Shown in pieces: positions 28,776 to 36,078 of a DNA stretch of 36,078 nt; position 1 is the stretch's first letter, and each line of letters begins with the position of its first letter. Origin of the DNA: an uncultured Chlorobiota bacterium (GTDB lineage Bacteria; Bacteroidota; Bacteroidia; Bacteroidales; JAADGE01); NCBI GenBank assembly GCA_947311265.1, contig CAMZKQ010000085.1:1-36078 (forward strand), in the 5' to 3' direction. Position numbers and translations under genes: made by a program. The notes under the pieces were generated by a model, which saw only the letters and a list, made by a program, of their open reading frames with translations, was not told the origin of the DNA and made no database searches.

Positions 28776-29237
28776 ATGAAAAGAATAGCCGTATTCCCCG
28801 GGTCTTTCGACCCTTTTACCGTAGGACACGAATCAATGGTAAGGCGTGCCTTGCCACTTTTTGATGAAATAATAATTGCCATGGGCGTAAACTCGCAAAA
28901 AGCGGGCTATTTTGCCCCTGCAAAAAGGATAAAATGGATAGAGCAAACATTTGCCAACGAAGCCACTGTATCAGTCGCCTCTTTCGAGGGACTTACTGTT
29001 GATTTTTGTAAAGAAAGAAACGCAAAATTTATTTTGCGAGGGCTTCGCACAGCGGCAGATTTAGAGTACGAGCGAGCCATTGCCCACATGAACCACAGCA
29101 TCGCACAAGACACCCAAACCATTTTCATGCTCACCCTACCCGAGCATGCTCCCATAAGTTCTTCGCTAGTTAGAGAGGTTTTTCGCTACGGTAAAGACGT
29201 AAGTAGCTTTATCCCCAAAGGGATTGTTTTAAAATAA
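28776..29237 (+). CDS. coaD: Pantetheine-phosphate adenylyltransferase
   Basis: MKRIAVFPGSFDPFTVGHESMVRRALPLFDEIIIAMGVN...FILRGLRTAADLEYERAIAHMN...SSSLVREV. Confidence 0.96.
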   Translation: MKRIAVFPGSFDPFTVGHESMVRRALPLFDEIIIAMGVNSQKAGYFAPAKRIKWIEQTFANEATVSVASFEGLTVDFCKERNAKFILRGLRTAADLEYERAIAHMNHSIAQDTQTIFMLTLPEHAPISSSLVREVFRYGKDVSSFIPKGIVLK

Positions 29238-29268
29238 TCCTAGCTCCTGTTTTAAAGCAGAGTGTAGC

Positions 29269-32145
29269 CTAAGTTTCATCGTTATAACTTTCCATTGGCG
29301 GGCAAGTACACATTAAATTTCGGTCGCCATAAGCATCGTCCAAGCGAGCAACAGGGAGCTGGAATTTATTTTCGTACAAATAGGGCATAGGAAAACCTGC
29401 CTTTTCTCGGCTGTATGGATATTTCCATTCACTTGCAGTAAGTACTTTTTCCGAATGGGGAGCATTTTTTAGTACATTGTTTAATTTATCGGCTTTGCCG
29501 TCTTTTATTTCTTGTATTTCATTATAAATAGAAATCATTGCATCGGCAAAGCGATCCAATTCGGCTTTGGACTCGCTTTCGGTCGGTTCAACCATTAAAG
29601 TACCATGTACAGGAAACGAAAGTGTTGGGGCATGAAACCCATAATCCATCAAGCGTTTAGCAATATCTGCCTCGGTAATTCCGGCTTCTATTTTAAAATT
29701 TCGGCACTCCAAAATCATTTCGTGTGCAACACGACCTTTTGCACCAGTATATAATATTTTGTAATAATCTTGTAGCCTTACTGCAAGGTAATTAGCATTC
29801 AGAATTGCAGATTTCGTAACTTTTTTTAACCCTTTTTCACCAAGCATTTTAATGTACCCGTAAGTAATTGGCAAAACAGAGGCACTCCCCCATGGGGCTG
29901 CGGCGACAGCTTTTATGCCCTCTTTTCCACCTGTTTTTATAATCGGGTTGGACGGTAGGTATTTTGCCAAATGTTTGGCTACGCCAATAGGACCAACTCC
30001 GGGGCCACCGCCACCATGTGGAATAGCAAAGGTTTTGTGCAAGTTTAGGTGGCAAACATCTGCCCCTATTCTACCTGGGCTGGTAAGCCCCACTTGTGCA
30101 TTCATGTTTGCACCGTCCATATAGACTTGCCCCCCGTTGTCGTGTATAATTTTACACATATCCATAACCCCAGTTTCAAAAACGCCGTGCGTTGATGGGT
30201 AAGTTATCATAAAGGCCGCCAAATCGTTAGTATATAACTTTGCTTTTGCCTGTAAATCTTCGATGTCGATATTTCCCCTATCATCACATTTTACAATAAC
30301 CACCTTCATACCTGCCATTACTGCACTTGCAGGGTTGGTGCCATGTGCCGATGAAGGGATAAGCACGACCTTGCGGTGCCCTTGATTTTGGCTTTCTAAA
30401 TACTTTTTTATTACCAAAAGTCCTGTATATTCGCCCGCTGCTCCCGAGTTGGGTTGTAAGGAGGTAGCCTCAAAGCCTGTTATTTCCGAAAGGTCTTTTG
30501 TGAGTTCTTTAATTATTTGCTGATATCCTTTGGCTTGGTTTAATGGTACAAATGGGTGCAAGTTCCCAAATTGTGGGTTACTTATTGGTAACATTAGTGT
30601 AGCTGCATTTAGTTTCATGGTGCAAGAGCCAAGCGAAATCATGGAGTGTGCCAAAGAAATATCTCTATGCTCTAATTTTTTAATGTACCGCATCATTTCT
30701 GTTTCGCTGCGGTAGCTGTTGAAAATTGGTTGTCTAAGGAAATTGTCTTGCCTTGTAAACTTGGTATCAAAATCAGGCGTATTAGAAAATCTAACTTTAT
30801 TTTTCAGTTTTAATTTTGCAGCCTTTGCAAATACTTTTAAGATTTGTTTCAAATCTTTTTTAGAGGTGGTTTCATTTAAACTTATCCCAACAGTATGCCT
30901 ATCGAAATAACGAAAATTAATTTCGTTTTTCAAGGCCAGTTTTCTTAATTTTTTAATCGAAACTTCTTTGGGCAGTTCAATTTTTAGGGTATCAAAATAA
31001 TCTGAGTTGAGTTGTTGGTAGCCCATATTTTTAAGGGCATCGCCTACTGCTTTCGCAGAAAAGTGAATATTTAGGGCAATCTGTTTTAGCCCTGATGCCC
31101 CATGATACACGGCATACATTCCTGCCATTGTTGCTAAGAGGGCTTGTGCGGTGCAAATATTTGAGGTGGCTTTTTCTCGCTTTATATGTTGCTCTCTGGT
31201 TTGGAGTGCCATGCGGTAGGCTTTATTTCCTGCGGCATCTTTGGATACGCCAATAATTCGCCCGGGTATGTTTCTTTTAAATTTTTCGGACGTTGCAAAA
31301 TAACCTGCATGGGGACCTCCATACCCCATAGGGATACCAAAACGCTGGGTTGTGCCAAAAACAATATCTGCCCCCCAGGCTGCTGGTGGAGTTAAAATGG
31401 CAAGGCTAAGTAAATCGGCTGCAACTCCCAATAATATATTATTGGCTTTGGCTTTTTCCGCAAAAGCGGAATAGTCGTTTATTTTACCGTCGCTGTTGGG
31501 GTACTGTACAATTGCCCCAAATACTTTATCATGAAATTCATAGTTTTGAAAATTATCAATTTCAATAAGGATCCCTAATTGTTCGGCACGTACTTTAATT
31601 ACTTCGATGGTTTGTGGGAATACATTTTTATCTACAAAGAAAGTATTTACCCCAGCTTTTATAGCTGCTCTTTTTCGCAAACCAAACATCATGAGCATTG
31701 CTTCTGCGGCAGCAGTGGCCTCGTCTAGCAAAGAGGCATTAGCCAACTGGCAACCTGTAAGCTCAGTAATTACAGTTTGGAAATTGAGCAATGCCTCGAG
31801 CCGCCCTTGCGAGATTTCGGCTTGGTAGGGTGTATATGAGGTGTACCAAACTGGGTTTTCAAAAATATTTCGCCAAACTACAGAAGGGGTAATTGTAGCA
31901 TTATACCCTAAGCCAATATAGGTTTTAAAGCATTTATTTTTTGCTCCAATTTTCTGTATTTTTTGCAAATATTCGTATTCGCTTATTGCAGGTGATATGT
32001 CAATCCCCGTCTCCAAACGAATCTTATCAGGTAGTGTTTGTGCTATTAGCTCGTCTTCGGAAGAAACGCCAATTACTTTTAGCATTAACTGGATATACTT
32101 TTCTGAATTACCATTATGCCGGTTAATATATTTTTCAAAAGCCAT
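29269..32145 (-). CDS. gcvP: Glycine dehydrogenase (aminomethyl-transferring), fused P-protein
   Basis: 958 aa; YTPYQAEISQGRLEALLNFQTVITELTGC, SLGSCTMKLNAATLM, PLP-site HLNLHKTFAIPHGGGGPGVGPIGV. Confidence 0.97.
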   Translation of the reverse strand: MAFEKYINRHNGNSEKYIQLMLKVIGVSSEDELIAQTLPDKIRLETGIDISPAISEYEYLQKIQKIGAKNKCFKTYIGLGYNATITPSVVWRNIFENPVWYTSYTPYQAEISQGRLEALLNFQTVITELTGCQLANASLLDEATAAAEAMLMMFGLRKRAAIKAGVNTFFVDKNVFPQTIEVIKVRAEQLGILIEIDNFQNYEFHDKVFGAIVQYPNSDGKINDYSAFAEKAKANNILLGVAADLLSLAILTPPAAWGADIVFGTTQRFGIPMGYGGPHAGYFATSEKFKRNIPGRIIGVSKDAAGNKAYRMALQTREQHIKREKATSNICTAQALLATMAGMYAVYHGASGLKQIALNIHFSAKAVGDALKNMGYQQLNSDYFDTLKIELPKEVSIKKLRKLALKNEINFRYFDRHTVGISLNETTSKKDLKQILKVFAKAAKLKLKNKVRFSNTPDFDTKFTRQDNFLRQPIFNSYRSETEMMRYIKKLEHRDISLAHSMISLGSCTMKLNAATLMLPISNPQFGNLHPFVPLNQAKGYQQIIKELTKDLSEITGFEATSLQPNSGAAGEYTGLLVIKKYLESQNQGHRKVVLIPSSAHGTNPASAVMAGMKVVIVKCDDRGNIDIEDLQAKAKLYTNDLAAFMITYPSTHGVFETGVMDMCKIIHDNGGQVYMDGANMNAQVGLTSPGRIGADVCHLNLHKTFAIPHGGGGPGVGPIGVAKHLAKYLPSNPIIKTGGKEGIKAVAAAPWGSASVLPITYGYIKMLGEKGLKKVTKSAILNANYLAVRLQDYYKILYTGAKGRVAHEMILECRNFKIEAGITEADIAKRLMDYGFHAPTLSFPVHGTLMVEPTESESKAELDRFADAMISIYNEIQEIKDGKADKLNNVLKNAPHSEKVLTASEWKYPYSREKAGFPMPYLYENKFQLPVARLDDAYGDRNLMCTCPPMESYNDET

Positions 32146-32186
32146 TATAGAATTGTATTTTATACGGAATTATTTTATAATTTGCA

Positions 32187-32194
32187 CAAATGTA
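32187..32194 (-). promoter_or_regulatory. Putative Bacteroidetes -7 box upstream of gcvP
   Basis: TACATTTG(T) on the minus strand, about 42 nt before the gcvP ATG. Confidence 0.45.
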
Positions 32195-32258
32195 ATAATT
32201 ACTTTATGATTTTGATTATTCAATTAGAGATATTTTTTTAATCATTAATAAAATTGAA

Positions 32259-33326
32259 ATGGAAAATACAATTATAGATAAATCAAAACCTGTAATGCTA
32301 ACTGGGGCAACTGGTTATGTAGCAGGTTGGATAGTAAAAAAACTTTTGAAACAGGGCTTTACGGTACATGCCCCTGTTAGGGATATTAATAATGTAGAAA
32401 AGCTAAAATACCTCAATGAAATTGCCGCTGACGCAGTAGGTTCTATTAAATATTTTGAAGCCGATTTGCTTAAAGAAGGCTCTTATGATGAGGCGGCAAA
32501 AGGCTGCGAAATTATTTTCCATACGGCATCGCCGTTTTCGATGGAGGTAAAAGACCCAATGAAAGAACTCGTTGAACCTGCTTTGCTTGGCACTGAAAAC
32601 GTACTGAACACCGCCAACAAAACGGAAAGTGTAAAGCGTGTTGTACTGACCAGTAGCTGTGCTGCAATTATTGGCGATGCCAAAGATTGTTTAACACTAC
32701 CCAATAATACGGCTACCGAAAAGGATTGGAATTTCTCATCAACTGTAAATCATCAGGCGTACTCGTACTCCAAAACGATAGCAGAAAAAAAGGCTTGGAA
32801 GATAAACAAAAATCAATCCCGTTGGGATTTGGTGGTAATTAACCCATCGTTTGTAATTGGTCCGGGGATAAACCCTAATGGCAGTTCGGAAAGTTTTAGC
32901 CTTGTTCGCCAAATGGGCGATGGGCAATTAAAAACAGGTGTACCTGAATTTTTTGTTGGTGTAATTGATGTGAGGGATTTGGCAGATGCTCATTTAAAAG
33001 TGGCATTTAACCCGCAGTCAAAAGGGCGGCATATTATTTCTAATCAAGAGGTTAGCTTTTTGCAACTGTCTAAAATTCTTCAAAAAGAATTTGGGGACAA
33101 ATACCCTTTCCCGAAAAGGGAGTTGCCCAAATTTTTAGTGTGGATTATGGCCCCTACTGTGGGCTTCAAACGTAAAATGATTTGGCTAAATATTGGCTAC
33201 CATTGGCTAGTTGATAATACCAAAAGCAAAACAGAGTTAGCAATGAAATACCGCCCTGTAGAAGAGTCAATTATTGATTTTTTTCAGCAGCAAGTTGATG
33301 CAGGGTATTTTAAAAGTAAGGTTTAA
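32259..33326 (+). CDS. NAD(P)-dependent extended SDR, dihydroflavonol-4-reductase-like
   Basis: VMLTGATGYVAGWIVKKLLKQGFTVHAPVRD..., VKRVVLTSSCAAI, active-site YSYSKTIAEK. Confidence 0.9.
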   Translation: MENTIIDKSKPVMLTGATGYVAGWIVKKLLKQGFTVHAPVRDINNVEKLKYLNEIAADAVGSIKYFEADLLKEGSYDEAAKGCEIIFHTASPFSMEVKDPMKELVEPALLGTENVLNTANKTESVKRVVLTSSCAAIIGDAKDCLTLPNNTATEKDWNFSSTVNHQAYSYSKTIAEKKAWKINKNQSRWDLVVINPSFVIGPGINPNGSSESFSLVRQMGDGQLKTGVPEFFVGVIDVRDLADAHLKVAFNPQSKGRHIISNQEVSFLQLSKILQKEFGDKYPFPKRELPKFLVWIMAPTVGFKRKMIWLNIGYHWLVDNTKSKTELAMKYRPVEESIIDFFQQQVDAGYFKSKV

Positions 33327-33967
33327 TTAGCCCTCACAAAAGGGTTATTCTGCCTTTCAAAGCCTATTGTTGTTGTATCGCCATGCCCGGGATATACGGT
33401 GTAGTCATCGGGCAATTGGTACAATTTTGCCTTGATGCTTTCCACTAGCTGTGTATGGTTGCCACCGGGTAAGTCGGTTCTGCCAATGCTGCCTTTAAAT
33501 AATACGTCGCCTGAAATTACGGCTTTTGCTGCGTGCGAAACAAAAACGATATGCCCCGGAGTATGCCCGGGAACAAACAGAATTTCTAGTTCTGAATTTC
33601 CAAAGGAAATTTTGTCGCCTTCTGCAAGGTATTTCCCAATTTCAGGAATGCTTTGCCCAGAAATACCAAAACGTTTGCAAGAAATTTCAAAACCTTGGTG
33701 GATAAACTCTTCCTCCTTATGTGCTTCCATTTCTAAATCAAACATTTGTGCCACATAATTTGCACCAAATATATGGTCTAAATGGCAATGGGTTTGTAAA
33801 AGGCGAACGGGTTTTAACTTATTCGTTTGTAGGAAATTCATTAACTTTACATTTTCCTCTTCCGAAAAACAACCGGGGTCAATGATTACACATTCGCCAG
33901 TTTCGTCTGCAAGCACAGAGGTATTTTGATGAAATGGACCGAACGTTAAAACGTGTATTTTTACCAT
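33323..33967 (-). CDS. MBL-fold metallo-hydrolase (glyoxalase II-like)
   Basis: LLQTHCHLDHIFGANYV (HxHxDH), VPGHTPGHIVFVS, SGDVLFKGSIGRTDLPGG, VYPGHGDTTTIGFE. Confidence 0.93.
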   Translation of the reverse strand: MVKIHVLTFGPFHQNTSVLADETGECVIIDPGCFSEEENVKLMNFLQTNKLKPVRLLQTHCHLDHIFGANYVAQMFDLEMEAHKEEEFIHQGFEISCKRFGISGQSIPEIGKYLAEGDKISFGNSELEILFVPGHTPGHIVFVSHAAKAVISGDVLFKGSIGRTDLPGGNHTQLVESIKAKLYQLPDDYTVYPGHGDTTTIGFERQNNPFVRAN

Positions 33968-33988
33968 AAAAAAATAAAATTATCCTAA

Positions 33989-34462
33989 TTAAAAAGAGTA
34001 GCCTAAACTCATAGACACTAAAAATGTATTTACTCCTATCTTAAAAAGGAAACCGCCTGCTGGCTTTTGGTAGCGATAGCCAACATAAGCCAGTGGAGCT
34101 GGAACATAAATATCAGTAGCCTTCTTCATTTCGACTAGATTTTGCATACCTAGTGCAACTTCGGTATGGTGTGCACTAGCAGTATTAAAAACCGCATGTG
34201 CAGCTACCGGGAAATGTAGCAGTAAGTCTGGTCCAAAAAAATAGGACGAGAAAACACCAGCACCAGCACTTATATTTATATCCGTATTCTTAATTTGTGC
34301 AATATTTCTTTCGTAAACAATATCAGTCATATTAAAAAGAAGTAGCGATGCTGTGTGGGAGTAAATACTATTTTTTACATTTGCTCCTACAAATTCCTGT
34401 GCATTTGCCGAACTGCCTACAAAAAGAGAGGTAACTAAAAATAAGAAGAACAATTTTTTCAT
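33989..34462 (-). CDS. Exported protein of unknown function, probable outer-membrane/beta-rich
   Basis: Signal peptide MKKLFFLFLVTSLFVGSSANAQ starting at 34462; the longer ORF-track start (34531) is unlikely. Confidence 0.7.
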   Translation of the reverse strand: MKKLFFLFLVTSLFVGSSANAQEFVGANVKNSIYSHTASLLLFNMTDIVYERNIAQIKNTDINISAGAGVFSSYFFGPDLLLHFPVAAHAVFNTASAHHTEVALGMQNLVEMKKATDIYVPAPLAYVGYRYQKPAGGFLFKIGVNTFLVSMSLGYSF

Positions 34463-34567
34463 AAATGTTATATTTTTAATACAAATAATTAGGTTACAAA
34501 CATAGCGATTAGATTTTAATATATAAAACAAAAATTAACCTAATTAAAATAATTTGGAAAATTTTAA

Positions 34568-34575
34568 TAAATTTG
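34568..34575 (+). promoter_or_regulatory. Putative Bacteroidetes -7 box upstream of the Omp28-like gene
   Basis: TAAATTTG(C), 28 nt before ATG 34603. Confidence 0.45.
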
Positions 34576-34602
34576 CTAAAATCTCACTTTATACATATTC
34601 CT

Positions 34603-36078
34603 ATGAAAAAGATATACCTTATCCTCCTTACCCTTTTTGCAAGTTATGGATTAGCTACGGCACAAACCCTAGTCAGTACCGAAGTGCAAAACAAAGTCGC
34701 TATCCTAGAAGAATACACCGGCATATATTGCGTCTATTGCCCAGAAGGGCATGCCATTGGCAACGCCTTGGTAGCCAATAATTCAGGAAAAGTACTCCTT
34801 GTAAATATCCATACAGGCGGCTTTGCAGCCCCCTCTGCTGGCGACCCCGATTTCAGAACCACTTACGGCGATGGAGTAGCAGCAATTTCGGCACTTACAG
34901 GCTACCCATCAGGGAGTGTAAATAGGCATTTGTTCCCCGGGTTTGCAAGCAATGGAGGCACTGCCATGGACAGGGGCAGCTGGACAGCCGCTGCTGCTCA
35001 AATCATGGACGAAGTATCGCCAGTAAATGTAGGCGTTTCCTCGCAGTACAACAGCAATACCCGAGAATTAACTGTAAATGTAGAACTATATTATACCAGC
35101 AATGCCCCCGACAATACTAACCTAATAAATGTGGCACTAGTGCAAAATGGTATTCTTGGCCCCCAGACTGGCGGCGGTATGGGCGATAATTATGTACACA
35201 ACCACGTATTTAGAGATTACCTCACAGGGCAATGGGGAGATGAGGTAAACACCACCACACAAGGCACATTTATCCAACGCACATATACCTACACAATCCC
35301 AGAAAACTACATTGGTATTCCTTGCATTGCCGAAGATTGCGAAATAGCCGTTTATGTGTCAGAAAGTAATCATAAAGAAATTTATTCAGGAGCAGGTTGC
35401 CACGCCGTAGGCGGTAGCACTTTTGTTACAGGGCACTTTTCAGCACCTACAGCAACTACTGTACAAGGCATTAATGCCACCGAGAGTACTTTCAATTTTA
35501 ATTTTGATAACTATGTAGGCAATAACGAAACATTTAATTTTACATTAGAGCATAACGCACCAGCCTCTTGGGGCGTTTCTTTTTCCGTAAACGGAACAAA
35601 TTATACCAGTAACGCCACCGTTAGTTTAACTAATGCTGCTTTGGCAGATATTTCCATAAAAGTAAGCCCCTCTGCCGAAGCCAGCTTTTCAACCTTTACA
35701 CTAAAAGCAAGTTCCTCCTCAATGCAAGGTGCTCCGGAACTTAGTAGGCAAGTCTTTCTAGTGGCTAATGTTAATGACCTAATTGTTCACAACCAAGGCT
35801 CTTGGAGCAATGGTAACCCTTGGGATTTTGATGAACTTTTCAAAGCTGGGCTTGCCTACTCAGGAACAGCTAACTACGATGCGGTAGATTACAAATTATT
35901 TAAACAAGCGGCTAATGCCGGAATAAATTTCACATCAGTATTCTTTAATGTTGGCTGGACATCACCTGCACTTACCGACGAAAATGTAGCCCTTTTTGAA
36001 ACCTACTTAGACAACGGGGGCAGGCTATTTATCTCTGGGCAAGACCTTGGCTGGGCAACTTGGGACGCACAGGGCAAT
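34603..36078 (+). CDS. Omp28-related outer membrane/secreted protein, truncated by window edge
   Basis: Hand translation: MKKIYLILLTLFASYGLATAQTLVSTEVQNKVAILEEYTGIYCVYCPEGHAIGNALVANNSGKVLLVNIHTGGFAAP...; inspected stretches stay open to the last base. Absent from the ORF track. Confidence 0.85.
   Translation, partial: MKKIYLILLTLFASYGLATAQTLVSTEVQNKVAILEEYTGIYCVYCPEGHAIGNALVANNSGKVLLVNIHTGGFAAPSAGDPDFRTTYGDGVAAISALTGYPSGSVNRHLFPGFASNGGTAMDRGSWTAAAAQIMDEVSPVNVGVSSQYNSNTRELTVNVELYYTSNAPDNTNLINVALVQNGILGPQTGGGMGDNYVHNHVFRDYLTGQWGDEVNTTTQGTFIQRTYTYTIPENYIGIPCIAEDCEIAVYVSESNHKEIYSGAGCHAVGGSTFVTGHFSAPTATTVQGINATESTFNFNFDNYVGNNETFNFTLEHNAPASWGVSFSVNGTNYTSNATVSLTNAALADISIKVSPSAEASFSTFTLKASSSSMQGAPELSRQVFLVANVNDLIVHNQGSWSNGNPWDFDELFKAGLAYSGTANYDAVDYKLFKQAANAGINFTSVFFNVGWTSPALTDENVALFETYLDNGGRLFISGQDLGWATWDAQGN

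Noticed and set aside
34554-34781. 75-aa ORF listed at 34554
   Set aside because: Out of frame with the Omp28-like CDS that has a clear signal peptide and extends to the window end; spurious.
1-36078. Prophage, integrase, IS element, toxin-antitoxin or defence operon
   Set aside because: No recognisable integrase, transposase with inverted repeats, TA pair or defence-gene cluster was found; only the Rpn-family C-terminus and the AlbA_2-like relic hint at mobile content.

Overview
Bacteroidetes-type chromosomal segment, judged from type IX secretion sorting domains, an Omp28-like protein and TAnnTTTG promoter boxes. Housekeeping genes (tsaB, glyS, ubiD, recX, glpD, prmA, trpS, pyrH, coaD, gcvP, a hybrid histidine kinase) flank a markedly AT-rich cell-surface polysaccharide locus at about 6.06-19.36 kb, almost entirely on the minus strand. 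That locus carries glycosyltransferases, an epimerase, an acyltransferase, a sulfotransferase, three methyltransferases and a Wzm/Wzt-type ABC exporter with an extended Wzt C-terminus. The main signal beyond ordinary annotation is decay and cassette shuffling inside this locus: a GT split by a 1-nt indel, a frameshifted sulfotransferase, a methyltransferase with an in-frame TAA, a truncated GT copy that shares a 58-bp perfect direct repeat with the intact copy, and an eroded AlbA_2/RecG-like remnant. Just upstream, ubiD is also split by a 1-nt homopolymer indel. A long open CDS running off the right edge (34603-36078, Omp28-like) is missing from the supplied ORF track. I found no convincing wholly new system, CRISPR array, tRNA or rRNA.
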